A stretch of 64,000 nt of DNA from Lepidurus packardi (lineage: Eukaryota > Arthropoda > Branchiopoda > Notostraca > Triopsidae): positions 963,501-1,027,500 of the forward strand of contig JAKZAN010000003.1 in assembly GCA_023053545.1 (NCBI GenBank). The letters are read 5' to 3'. The stretch's first letter is position 1. The number at the start of each line of letters is the position of its first letter. The notes under the pieces were generated by a model. That model was not told the origin of the DNA. It made no database searches and saw only the letters and a program-made list of their open reading frames with translations. The position numbers were made by a program, and so were the translations under genes. This document shows positions 48,395-59,343 of the stretch, in pieces.

Positions 48395-51300
48395 CTCTAT
48401 GCCATCTTCTTTCAATTCATCAACTGAATGTGACTTGCTTCCAAATAATCCAAAGCCAACTCCCATTATCGCGAGTTCCTCTTCTCAACCTTGTGCTGGG
48501 AGTCTTGATGTTGTTGAACTTCTCTTCCCAAATGATATTGGACATTTTATCGGAGTAACGCTAACACCCAACCAGCGTTTTTAAATACTTGATTGCCCCT
48601 GGACTCCCGGTGAAGATTACTCATTTCCAGTCGTTATGGACGGAACCAAGAAAAGACGATTTCAGTTACAGTGGTTTCGTAGGTGGAACTGGCTAGTTTA
48701 CAGTCAAATCAAAGGAGGAGCATTTTGCAAGGTAAGCACTTGCTCTTATAACTTATAACCTATGTGACAGGCCCCAAAACAAATATCACTGTAAATTTTT
48801 TCATCCACAGTTCTGCTTTCTGTTTGCAAAGGATAATGTCAGGAATCAAACTTTGAGAAGCTTAGTGAGGGAGTCGTTTAATGACTATAAAAACGCCGCG
48901 AAAGTGCTTACTGAACATGAAATTACTGCGTACCATTCCGAGAGCATGATGAGAGCAGAAGAGTTCCGGCAACGATTCCTTGGAAAAGAGGAGAACATTT
49001 TGAGCGCCATGAATGCGGCGCATGCCAAACAAGTCGAGGACAATCGAGAAAGGTTTGTAACAGTGAGAGTAGCGTGAAAGTAACTAAAGGCTTACTAAAT
49101 TATATCTATTCGATTTTCAGGCTGCGTCCTATCATAAAGACTGTTATATTTTGTGGCCGCCAAGAGTTGCCTATGCGTGGACATCGCGACCATTGGCCCT
49201 TAAAAAATGAACTTCTGGATGAATGCGACAATGAGCTGAATGAGGGTGTTTTCATAGCAGCATTGAATCTGAGAATGGACGCAGGAGACACAGTTTTAAA
49301 TAACCACATACAATCAGGTCCCAGAAATGCTACGTACATAAGCTGGCAATCGCAAAATGATATAATAGAGGCATGCGGTGAAATTGTTGTTAAACAAATT
49401 GTACGTGACATCCAAGAAGCTAAATATTTCGCGATTCTTGTTGACGATACCACTGATATTGGACTACGTGAACAATGTTCTCTTTGTGTTAGATACGTTA
49501 AACACAATGTGATTCTTGAAAGATTTCTACAATTCATCGACGTCAGTAGTGATATGACTGCAGCTGGTTTAGCAAAAGCCGTATTGAATATTCTTTATAC
49601 CTACGGTTTGGATTCTTCACTCATTCGGGGTCAAGGATATGACGGTGCCGCGACCATGAGTGGCTGTCGAAATGGATTGCAAATGGAAATTAAGAAAGTA
49701 TCGCCTCGTTCACCATATGTACACTGTGCCAATCATGTACTCAATTTATCTGTTAATGGCGCATCAACCGTTGTCGTTATTCGCAATGCACAGGGACAGA
49801 TAAGAGAGGTAGTGAATTTTTTCCATTCTGCTAAGAGAAGGCGAATCCTTCAGTCGCATGTCGACAAATCAAGCAAGGTGACGCTGAAAATCCCTTGCCC
49901 GACACGATGGGTGGAACAACACGACTCCACTATTCGGTTCGTGGGCATGCTTATGGCAGTTGTCAGTTCTCTTCAGGAAATGTCCGGTCTAGGTAATATG
50001 ACTTATGCTTTCTTTCTATCATACATTTCCTGTACTTCTTATGGCATTCTCTCTGCAGGAGGAGACACTGCATCTTCAGCCTCCACATTTTTGCGAACCA
50101 TTTGCTGTGGCGAATTCTTGGTGGCAGTTCATGTTATGGCGGATATATCAGCTGCGCTTCTTCCCCTCTCAAAAGCATTGCAGCAAACGAACAGTGACCT
50201 GGTGAAAGGAATCTCTATGGTCAAAGACATTATGCAGCTTCTTACTTCAAGGCGAGAAAATGCTCATGAAGAATTCCGGCTTTTGTTTGCTCAAGTTTCC
50301 ACTTTCGCAGAGGACATTGATGTGGAAATGGCTCTCCCTCGTCGTGTGGGCCGTCAAATTCACCGCTCAAACTACGAAACCACTTTCGCTGAGGATTATT
50401 TCAGGTTGGTTTTTAGGCATCTGCTTAATTACTTAGGCATCTTAGGCATTTTAGGCATCTTGCTTAATTTGTGGTAACAAGTAGCTTCGAGGAAATCAGG
50501 GAGACTGTCAAATTCTATGGCGACGATATTGACACTTCTGCTTTCGTCATCAAGGCAGAATATAACCGGTGGAGGAGTAAGTGGCTGTCATGTGCTCGAA
50601 CAGAACGACCGGCCAATGTTATGGACGCTCTTATCGCATGCGATTATTTGTGTTTTCCAAACATTCATACACTTTTGCGGCTTTTTGCAACTTTACCACT
50701 TACAACAGCAACTAGCGAACGTACATTTTCAACAATGCGGCGTCTCTTGACTTATTTACGTTCCACTATGGGTCAGGAAAGACTGAATGGGCTAACCCAT
50801 TTGACTGTTAATAGAGAAATTCATGTTGACATTGATTCAGTTATCACTGAACTATGCAAGAAAAAGAGACGCCTTGATTTCCACTGATGAATTCAATGTG
50901 TACTTGGTTGTTTTTAGTGCTTGTGACTTATTGCTTTATCCGATGACTTATCATGCTAGCCTACAAATTGAATTGCTTATATTTGTATCAGTACCGAATT
51001 TATTATGCCGATGTCGTTTAGGACTGGACTAGCTGGCCCCCCGCAAATAAAAATTTAGTTGAATTGAGGCAAATTGAGGGGCGTTTGAGTGTGCAGGCCT
51101 ACCCCGAAACAAATTCCTAGCTGCGCCTCTGCCTATTCCATTACTCCAATTGACGATCGTAAAGATGATGACACATCAGCATTACAAGGTGATTTTGACG
51201 GTAATTACTTTGATCTATTCCTAGCACAAATTAATTATAATGTGTAGACCTGTAAGTACATTATTTCCTTAAAAAATCGATGTCAATGGTTACAAGTATT

Positions 51301-51524
51301 TTTGGGGGCAAAAACCCTTGCTGTCACGTCGTGTTTTTCCAACTTCTAGTTTTACCCCTGGGTTTTGCACAGGGCTGAAGATTGAAATACGTTTGTTTTT
51401 TTTCCTTTTTTTTTTAGGAATTCGACGATTCAGAACATTTTGTTGGAAGCCCAGTTGGATCTATCAAGAAACCTTACGAAATTGTGCTCGTCATGGATGC
51501 GAGTTGGGTTTGATGGTGAAATCA

Positions 51525-51660
51525 ACCAGACACACCCCTAGTTCTGGAATATAGTAAGTGCTAAAGTTCAGAGGACAGCAGAGCAAAAATATCGGGATAA
51601 AGGGATGGAAAATAAGGTCACCTTCCCTACTTCCAAACCACTGGGGTCAGCGCCCGAAAT
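51525..51660 (+). repeat. Dispersed repeat, copy 2
   Basis: Matches 29085-29225 from AACCAGACACACCCCTAG to CACTGGGGTCA. Flanks diverge on both sides. Confidence 0.65.
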
Positions 51661-51859
51661 TCGATCCTACACCAGGAGCCCGAAGTTTCTCCTTTATTCG
51701 ATTCAACGGTCGGCCCCCACCCCAGACAGGCCTGCCAAGCCTGACTGGGTTTCTTGGATCGTACTAGCTCTTTACAAAAAGACCCGGAACGGCGTGTTGG
51801 CGCCGAAGTCCTGGGTCACCCCAATACGCCCTCGTATCTTTTTCCTCCCCCTCTTCGAT

Positions 51860-51932
51860 TGATGAAAGCAACATCACTTACACTTCCGACATGTGCAAAA
51901 GATGTTTCCAAACTCAAAATGGTCATCTAGCA
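51860..51932 (+). pseudogene. C2H2 zinc-finger relic, first half
   Basis: Encodes SDMCKRCFQTQNGHLAH, joined after the hAT3 element (51933-54561) to MSRMHKVSH at ~54570-54600, giving one C2H2 finger with C-x2-C and H-x4-H. The form resembles the N-terminal finger at ~28206 in the R2-like relic. It is only about 60 residues, stops soon after, and carries a copy of the dispersed repeat upstream. Confidence 0.5.
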
Positions 51933-54561
51933 CAGTGGTGTCCAACCCTATCTTCAATTCGCCAACGTTGGCGAATTGACAAAAAATGTTGGCGAATCGA
52001 TTGTTTCCAAAAATTTTGAGGCAAACCAGCCGAAAAGATCCCCACTTCCTTTATTAAAAAAGGTAGCTCTTTTAGCATTAGAAAACTTGTAGAACGGCAG
52101 CGCTGTTGCTACTTTTTGAGTTACCACGATTTTCACTAGAGTGCGACACAAGAGCTTCACTGTGTACTTGGGGTTTCTCCTTTAAGTTTAGCGTACTATT
52201 TACAAGTGAAGCCATCCTTTTGTTATTACAGTCTGTAGTAGAATACGCGGCTTAAGAAAGTATCCGTAGATTGTAAACCTCCCTCAATAAGTCTGGTAGA
52301 GTAGAATGGATAAATTTGTCGTAAGGAAGAAAGCTTCAACAGGTGAAGGTACCTGGTTACAAACAACAGAAAATTCAAGGAGTGAAAAAAGTAAGAAAAG
52401 TGATAATACCCCGGGTCCGGGTCAAGGAGTGAAGAGGCGAAAAACCGATTGGAAAACCGTGTCACGAAAATTCAAGGACAGCTGGACAGATGAGTTCACT
52501 GTTATCGAGATTAACAAGAAACCCCACTGTTTGTTATGCAACAAATCTTTCGATGAAACGAAAGCAGACAATTTCAAGAAGCACTTTAATAGTCAGCATA
52601 AAACTTTTGACACGGATTTCCCACTTTGTTCGGCGGCTCGTGCAACAGAAATAGGGAGATTAAGGGCTAAATGCCTAGAACAGCAGCGAAGTTTGAAGAT
52701 GTTTTTGTCTGTAAATGAAACTATATCATACGCTAGTTATAAAGTAGCCTTGATCTTGGCTCGCAAAAAGAAACCTTTCGCAGACGGAGAAATGGTGAAA
52801 GAATGCCTCGTTTCGGTTTTGGAAATTTTGCTGACCAATCAAGATGAAAAGTTTCGAAAGGAAACACTAGCAAACGTGAGAGCCTTGCCGCTAAGTAGGC
52901 AAACGATTGTTCGAAGATTGGTTGACATGTCGAACAATATCCAAGAGCAGTTGACTGAAGCTCTTAAAGGAGGTATTTGCTACTCATTAGCTTTGGATGA
53001 GTTCACTGATATAACAGAAACGGCTCAGTTGGTCGTTTGGGTACGCTGGGTAACCCCGTCTTTGAAAATTCAGGAGCAAATAGTTTCAATATCCGGTTTG
53101 CGAGACAGAACTCGCGGTATAGACATTCTGGAAAGCGTACGTACTACTTTAAAGAAAATGGATGTAAGCTTGGAAAAGTTAGCTTCGGTTACTACGGACG
53201 GAGCAGGCTGTATGATGGGAAGCAAAGTGGGATTCATCACCCTCCTTAAAGAGCATATGCGTGAGAGTAATTTTTCTGACAATATTGGATCATTTCACTG
53301 TATCATTCATCAACAAAGTCTCTGCAGTCAGTTGTCGGCGCAAGACACTCTGAAGCAAATTATGGATATCGTTGTCAAGATCGTCAACTATATCCGAAAC
53401 ACGAGTTCATTGATTCACCGACAGTTTGTCGAAGGTCTCAAGTTATCACAGGAATGTGAGTTTGAGGACCTTGTCGACTTTGCTAGTGTCCGTTGGTTGA
53501 GTCGTGGAAGAGTTCTAAAACGTTTCGTTTCGCTTCTTCCCGAAATTTTAAATTTTCTTCAGGAGAGGCAGCTGCTAGCTAAATATCCTCAGATACAGGA
53601 TATGCTTTGGCAATGTGACCTTATGTTTCTATGTGATGTCATGACATTTCTGAATGAACTGAACCTGAAGCTTCAAGGCAAAGACAAAGTTATCTGCCAA
53701 CAAGCGGAACACGTTTGCGAATTCACCGCAAAACTCTCGGTCATGATAGTTCAGCTGCGAGAAGCCGATTTAACTCATTTTCCTACACTGTCCACGTTTG
53801 TAGAGAAAAATGAAGAAATTGATCTCGAGGACGGGAGATTGCAATTGTATGTCCAGTGGACTGAAAATCTTGCGCGAAAGTTCGACACTCGGTTTTCGGA
53901 TTTTGCGCGTTACAAATTGGCATTTCAAATGTTACGCGACCCTTTCCGAGTCGATGTCGTTAACACGAGCAAAAAAATTGCATCATTACTCGGTTTAGAG
54001 AAAAGATATTTGGAAACTGATTTGCTTGCCGTACAGAGTTTAGAGCATTTGAAATCCTACAGAAATTTTTCCGTTCCGGAGATGTGGGAGCTCATCGTGA
54101 AGGAGCACCCCAGCATTCAGACGTTAAAATTCGGAATTGCCAAACTTCTGTCTATGTTTGGCTCAACTTGGCTCTGTGAGTCAACGTTTCCAGCAGTAGG
54201 ATTTTTAAAATCCCAATACAGATCGCGTATACTTGATGAGAATTTGGATGTTCAGTTACGTTGTGCGGTTTCATCTATTGAACCTGAAGTCATGAGACTA
54301 GTCAGGGACAAAATATGCCAAGTCTCTCATTGATTCCTTAAATGAGGGGACTTTATTTTGCCAATATCCATTCTAGTATTTAATCAAGATCAGAAAGTTC
54401 CTTTACCGCCCTGTACTATATATCCTTTGCAATCAATAAAATATCTCTTTTTTTGCTGTTGTTTTCGGTTGGCAAAGTTGGCGAATCCTTGTATGTTGGC
54501 GAATCGGGTGCCCGATTCGCCAACACGTTGGCGAATCGAAAAAAACGGTTGGACACCGCTG
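51933..54561 (+). mobile_element. Apparently intact hAT element
   Basis: Terminal repeats CAGTGGTGTCCAACCC (51933) and GGTTGGACACCGCTG (ending 54561), an 8-bp duplication ATCTAGCA (51925-51932, 54562-54569), and internal CCAACGTTGGCGAATTG-type inverted words near both ends. It carries one uninterrupted transposase gene. TSD and termini fit the Buster group of hAT. Confidence 0.95.
52306..54333 (+). CDS. hAT transposase, intact, 675 codons
   Basis: Cuts and pastes the element at nnnTAnnn targets. It starts at ATG 52306 (MDKFVVRKK) with a lysine-rich, nuclear-localisation-like segment (~40-48). BED-type finger ~75-98 (CLLCNKSFDETKADNF, then H-x4-H); catalytic D1 in LALDEFTD ~231; D2 in TTDGAGCMMG ~298; CIIHQQSLC ~332; VRWLSRGRVLKRF ~398; helical insertion domain; C-terminal dimerisation domain with FGSTWLCESTFPAVGFLK ~617-635, whose E (~625) matches the hAT catalytic glutamate. 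It ends KICQVSH, the usual SH end of this family. Length is normal. No intron or stop is seen. It shares blocks with the decayed enzyme at 46402-48193. Activity is inferred, not shown. Confidence 0.95.
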   Translation: MDKFVVRKKASTGEGTWLQTTENSRSEKSKKSDNTPGPGQGVKRRKTDWKTVSRKFKDSWTDEFTVIEINKKPHCLLCNKSFDETKADNFKKHFNSQHKTFDTDFPLCSAARATEIGRLRAKCLEQQRSLKMFLSVNETISYASYKVALILARKKKPFADGEMVKECLVSVLEILLTNQDEKFRKETLANVRALPLSRQTIVRRLVDMSNNIQEQLTEALKGGICYSLALDEFTDITETAQLVVWVRWVTPSLKIQEQIVSISGLRDRTRGIDILESVRTTLKKMDVSLEKLASVTTDGAGCMMGSKVGFITLLKEHMRESNFSDNIGSFHCIIHQQSLCSQLSAQDTLKQIMDIVVKIVNYIRNTSSLIHRQFVEGLKLSQECEFEDLVDFASVRWLSRGRVLKRFVSLLPEILNFLQERQLLAKYPQIQDMLWQCDLMFLCDVMTFLNELNLKLQGKDKVICQQAEHVCEFTAKLSVMIVQLREADLTHFPTLSTFVEKNEEIDLEDGRLQLYVQWTENLARKFDTRFSDFARYKLAFQMLRDPFRVDVVNTSKKIASLLGLEKRYLETDLLAVQSLEHLKSYRNFSVPEMWELIVKEHPSIQTLKFGIAKLLSMFGSTWLCESTFPAVGFLKSQYRSRILDENLDVQLRCAVSSIEPEVMRLVRDKICQVSH

Positions 54562-54609
54562 ATCTAGCACACATGTCTAGAATGCATAAAGTCTCACACA
54601 CTCCAAAAA

Positions 54610-55420
54610 GCTCGGAGAACGCCTAGGAATGGCGCGTCATCTGTTTTGTTACAAAACCTGACGAAGCGCCGCTGGGTTAGGCGAAAGGGAACCCGGTTGC
54701 GGATACGTCCGACCTCTCGTAGCTCGTCGTGGTGACATGACCCGGAGAGGCTGGCAGGGACCCCGGGAAGAGTTTTTTTTTTGCTTGAGGGGTCGAGACC
54801 CTGGAATTCTGTTCCGGAACGAAAGCTTTAACTTTAACGAAGAGCTTTAGCGTTTTAACCTCTGATAGGCCTCCTCGTGGCGGCGCTGGGAAATGATCAA
54901 CTCAGTACACCCCTACGATGAGTTGATTATTCATTCCCATTTGTGATTTCAAATCGACAAGTCGTACAGAACTTCAGTGCGAAATATCGAAAGAAAAAGT
55001 GTAGCAAAACGTTTTGGAACCGGGTGACAAGTTTAGAGTTGCCAGTTTGGTTTTGTTTTTGCTCTCTTATACTGTTGCGGAGTGATTCGAATGTGGTGAT
55101 ATACCATTTGCAAGCCTAGTGAGAAGTTTGGTTTTCGGGGTTGGCTCACATTCTTAGCTCTGACTTGACAAGACGTTTTTCGTAGAACTCTTAAATCAAT
55201 ACATCTATATTTTAACTAAAATCCGTGATTCCTGAAGACATCCATCCCTTAAACACAACGCAGGCTTTCTTTATATCTTTTCGAAATTTCCTCCGTGAAA
55301 TATACTACTGTAAGGATGTCAATTGCCTTCAATGTTGTTAACCTTGTAACGTTATACCTATGTAGTTACTTTTTGTATACGATGACCTGCCAGTGTTCTA
55401 ACCTTGTGACTTAACCTTGA
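54610..55420. other. Unassigned stretch
   Basis: GC-richer in 54660-54780, then AT-rich. I see no coding motif, TIR pair or RNA gene. A GC-rich patch near 54700-54770 superficially resembles rRNA but matches no conserved rRNA word I know. Confidence 0.3.
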
Positions 55421-55424
55421 TGAG

Positions 55425-55860
55425 ATGGATCTATTGACGCATCAAGAACAAATTAGTAGACCAAGTGTTAAAGTGCAGCTGTGGCCAGATCATTTTGATG
55501 GCGATGAATCTGCTGATTGGGAAGCCTGGCACAGTCACTTCGAAATTTGCGTCGACGTCAATGGGTTGGATGAAAAAGGGAACGCAAAACTCTGGCAGCG
55601 TCTCTAAAAAACGTGCAGTTGAGATGTGGAAAGTTTTTCCACAAGAAGTCAAAGATGACTAATTGGCATCACTGCACGAACTGGGGAAAGAGTTCCTATA
55701 GCAGAATCCGGTCGTGTTTCAGACTAAATTTGCCACACTGCAACGCAAGAAAGGGATTTAGATCGCGGAATTTGCGAGCCGCCTGCGACAATTACATCAA
55801 AGGGCTTACCCAAGTTTAGATGAAAATACGTTGAATTTGGAAAATCGAGAAGCAGGCACA
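55425..55860 (+). pseudogene. Retrotransposon Gag relic
   Basis: Starts MDLLTHQEQISRPSVKV and continues FDGDESADWEAWHSHFEICV, a retrotrans_gag-like motif, then decays through stops to EFASRLRQLHQRAYPSLDEN near 55775. This is another family than the two gypsy Gags above. No pol follows. Confidence 0.6.
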
Positions 55861-55929
55861 GCACAGCAGCCGTCGGGAAACGAGAGGTAACTGGGGATGT
55901 GGTCCCTCCACATCCACATGTTAGTAGTA

Positions 55930-57430
55930 TCGGCGATTACCGTTGTTAAAGATTACTGGGTGGATGAGAGTTGTTGTACCATTTTTTCATTGCCACTTAA
56001 CGCCAGGACAGCTAACAAGCAATTTATCAATAATAGCAAGCAATCTTAAGAGTTTACGACGAAACAAAGCAGCCGGAATGGATGAGTTCCGAACAATTGT
56101 CTTAAAAGATCTTTGGGAACCACTGCTAAGACATTCGTCATATCTACTGTGCATTACTCGCCCTCGGTCACTATCCCGATGTATGGAAAACAGCTCAAGT
56201 CTCCCACTCTACAAGCCAGGGAAGAGACTACACGATGCTTAAAGGCTTCCGGCTGATCGCTCTACTACTAATAATAGGGAAGATATTGGAAAACGTCATA
56301 GCCTCTAGACCGCAAACTCAACTGCAACAGGGCAACTCCCTGTCAAACATGCTATGCTGTTTCAGACCAGGAAGTTCCACAACAGGCGCTCTTGAAACAC
56401 CTAGCAATGCGGTGCTTGAAAGTTTCTATAGACATAAAGTCATACAGCCCTACTGCTGGATATCAAAGGCGCCTTTTACAGTATGGATCATGATAGGCTG
56501 GTGATGGAGCTTCGGAAAATGTAAGTTCCTTTTAAACTAGCAGGCGGGGATCAAGCGCTTGTTGAAAAACCACAAAGCATTAATGGCATGTGCGTCGGAA
56601 AAAATGAAACGAAATATAATCCATCCAGAAAGGTGTACCGTAAGGTTTCCCAATCTCTCCGATTCTCTTATGGGCCTATATCAAGGGGTCACTCAGCGTC
56701 ATCAAACGTAAGCGCAAAAGCACTTAACATTTCGCAGACGATTAATTAATGCTTCCTATCTCAGGCTCACCCAGTGAGGGAAATATTAAGACTCAACCCA
56801 CAACCTGTCAGCCCTCGAAAAGTGGTCAAAACGACTGACTTGAATTGGTGAAAGAGAAGACCGAACTAATCCACTTCTCGCGAAGATGAACGCGTGAATA
56901 AGCATCTCTTGCATGGGGAGCCTCAATGGTCCAGCCGAAAGAGGTAGTAAAATACCATGGCACGACACATGACTCTATGCTGCTATTAGCCCACGTCGCA
57001 GCAGAGCAATTACACTGCAGAAAGGATTCCAAAAACTATCGCAAGTCTCGAAGTCGATCAACTGTTCCACACGCTTTTTTTGGTAACGGTCATCGCAAAC
57101 TGCGCTGTGGTTTCCCAATATGGTGCAACGTCTTAGATTCGAGACTACATGTCCTTTACTACACACATCAAGAGGGGTTGTTAACCACAACAGGTATCTT
57201 ACAACTGTAGCCTCGGAAGTCGAGACAGGATTACCTCCTAATGGGCTGCTCCTGGAAATAGGTTATTGTGACGAAAGATGGAGCAAAACGATGGGGAGAC
57301 GACGGACGCGTTCACTCCAAGACTCCGCCAACAAGCAGCGAGATGTAGCTTCAGCAACGCCGATCAAGAGATCAAATTCGAAATCATGGAAGGATATTTG
57401 CCAAGCTCCTTTCGACGTGTGTGCCTAAGA
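55930..57430 (+). pseudogene. Decayed LINE reverse transcriptase
   Basis: Broken frames give SLRRNKAAGMDEFRTIVLKD (56053), LYKPGKRLHDAKGFRLIALL (~56210), GKILENVIASR (56277), then LSALEKWSKRL near 56811 and a VASEVETGLPPNGLLLEIGY block at 57205. The last two blocks match the LINE at 62641-63723 (NLAALEKWAKKH, ALEIESGLPPFDLYLERL), so both are copies of related families. The catalytic core is damaged by several stops. Confidence 0.7.
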
Positions 57431-58940
57431 GAACAAGTAGCCGTGAATAGCTGAATCGTTAGATGGCATTTAATTTGAAACGGAAATTAAGTCAGAAGAC
57501 ATCAATTACCTCAAAAATCCTGTTTCACGCTTACGACACCACTTAGTCATAGCCGACTTCGACGTCCAATGTCTCGATGAAAAGAATAACTCGAATGTTT
57601 AGCAGCAGTTGAAACACCTTGTGTTCCGGATCACATAATTAGAAAGCCTAGTAGATACAATGATTGATGTCGAATATTTTGCTTTTTGTTTTCATCTGAA
57701 AATGTTAACTTTTGGAATTCCCGTGGCACGTCAGACCAATAAGGAGTAACCCAGATTTCGAAGAAAAACGTTGTCGTCGCTCCTAAAATGACTGTGTGAT
57801 CGGCTAGTTATACGGAAATAAATTGCTTTTAGATACTTAAACAAAAACCTTTGAAGAATCCAGACAAACTCAACAAAAGCACAAACCAGAGAAGAACCCC
57901 ATGGTTGCAAATGGATGCGGTTCACTGAACATTGTTTGCTTCTCTGGGCGGAACCTATTTTATCAAGAGAAACAAAAACTGTCTATGAAAACAATGATGA
58001 ATAACTTATTATGAAATTAAAGCTTGCATGCATTATACAAATAATATTTAAATAGCATTAAATTCAATAGCATTAAATGCTATTGAATAAAACTAATAAA
58101 ACTAAATAATAATGAATAAATAATAATAATAAATAATAATAAAAATAATAATAATAAATAAATAATATTGAATACTGAATAAAATAGCAAATAAAACCAA
58201 TTTACCAAGAAAAAGTAAAAATAAAACTGTGGAAAGTTTTCAAACTGGCCAGTGAAAATCAAACGTCTGTTTAGGAAAGTCAGAGCGTTGTCTAAACGTT
58301 GGAACAAAGCCGAATAGTTTACAAACCGTGTGTTGCACTGTGGGTCAACTGACAGCCTGTTATCCTTATTACAAATGGTAAGAACTGGATTAATTGGCAC
58401 ACGTAGAGGCCAAATTAGGTACACAAATTAAATCTAAGTGATAGGGAATATTTCCAACTTGTTACTTACCTCTAAACGTTCGGAAAAGTACCACTTTTTA
58501 AGCCACTTATTCTGACAAAACACGCTAAACGCCACCAGGAGAGGCTTCCTTAGGGGATGCCGCCCAGCCACAGCTGCGTTCCAGTTGCGCAATACGTCCC
58601 GAGCGCCATTATGAGAGGTTTTGGGCACTAACGGTTCAAACAGAACTAGTTTGTTTTGAAATATTACACTTTTCCTAACTCACTTATTCAATAATGATAA
58701 TCAAATGTTTCCTTTAACTGCGCTCTCTGTAATTGGTGGGAATGGAAGGAGATTTTAAATTTCATTTAATTTAAAAAAATGAATTATAGAGATCTAATTT
58801 AAATAATTCAATCACTCATGCGATGAACACATTGGGAAGTGCGGGGATTTTGTAAACATGTCAATTAGTAGCTCTAAAACTTGCTGAGTAATCCTAAAGT
58901 TTCGTTTAAACTGTTAACAAAATTATTATTAAACCGTGCC
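57431..58940. other. AT-rich non-coding stretch
   Basis: No gene supported. (AAT)n/(AATAATAAAT)n microsatellite at about 58105-58185. Short minus-strand open frames (58080-58424, 58434-58628) lack recognisable motifs. Confidence 0.45.
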
Positions 58941-59153
58941 TCAGTGTGGAACAGATATGCTACATACTTCCCAATCTGAGTACTTGTGCACATTCGATAT
59001 AAAATCTGGAATTCTGTGTTTTGACTCTTCGGATCTTTCTGCTAAAAGCATACACATCATCCTTCCATAATTTTCTTCGTCACTATCATTACTGGAACTT
59101 GAAGACGTTTCTTCAAGCAAATCAAGTAACAATTTCTCTCTATTTGGATCCAT
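58941..59153 (-). pseudogene. Harbinger transposase N-terminal relic
   Basis: Reads MDPNREKLLLDLLEETSSSS, an acidic serine stretch, then RSEESKHRIPDFISNVHKY and a stop. This is the typical start of HARBI1-like transposases in arthropods. No nuclease domain follows on this strand. Unrelated in position to the transposase at 36468-37706. Confidence 0.5.
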
Positions 59154-59343
59154 GTTTCCCGCGCAAACGAACGCACTCTGGATATCCTACTCCGACTTCA
59201 AAGACGGGGTGGCCGAGGGTACTCTTTTTGACTCGAAACAGAGTGAGATTTCCAGTGAAGGAATCAACAAGAGTAACTCCCGCTCTGGCTGGCTCAGTGA
59301 AAGACGCCGCCGCTACTCGGAGTAAAAAAGAGTACTCCAGAGT

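Larger units (their letters stand above)
45942..50887 (+). pseudogene. Spliced hAT transposase, TTF finger / DUF4371 type
   Basis: Exon 1 runs from ATG 45942 to 46053 and, past the nested hAT, from 48403 to 48731; the frame rejoins exactly. It has an in-frame TAA at 48582-48584, then the TTF-type finger region (RRFQLQWFRRWNWLVYSQIK, GGAFCK). Exon 2 is 48811-49052 and exon 3 starts at 49121 (DUF4371: ILVDDTTDIGLREQCSLCVR; GYDGAATMSG; HCANHVLNLSV). A further intron near 49995-50060 leads to GGDTASS. Near 50400-50462 about 20 codons are replaced by four TTAGGCATC repeats. The C-terminal dimerisation domain at 50690-50850 has TATSERTFSTMRRL, the E being the third catalytic acid. One stop plus the replacement suggest inactivity. 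Confidence 0.8.
45301..51131 (+). mobile_element. hAT element (ZMYM1/DUF4371-like) with nested hAT
   Basis: Ends CAGTGGCGCAGCCAGGG (45301) and the inverse of CAGAGGCGCAGCTAGGA (51131), with an 8-bp duplication CCTATTCC (45293-45300, 51132-51139). Its own length without the nested element is about 3.5 kb. A second block of GGCCTACCCCGAAA occurs near both ends, extending the inverted repeat. Confidence 0.92.
44461..51250 (+). pseudogene. Second Harbinger Myb/SANT-like gene, hit by MITE and hAT
   Basis: Pieces: 44491-44621 (VEETRFLINLWADHAM, MDTLFKELENEMVE), then across a Tc1/mariner MITE (44622-45070) the domain resumes at 45071 (SSDKIKEKLKNLKRDYRETL) and continues with a NDNPFFEDMNK block to 45290. 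A TAA follows, then a hAT insertion (45301-51131). The homologous tail resumes at 51132 with ITPIDDRKDDDTSA and ends near 51250. Removing the MITE restores the reading frame through the Myb/SANT helices. A frameshift near 44490 separates this frame from the MADPIKKIH-like start. Confidence 0.75.

Noticed and set aside
54660-54780. Possible rRNA or structured RNA in a GC-rich patch
   Set aside because: I could not match it to any conserved rRNA, tRNA or snRNA word.
58080-58424. 114-codon minus-strand ORF
   Set aside because: Its hydrophobic C-terminus comes from an (AAT)n microsatellite; not a credible protein.
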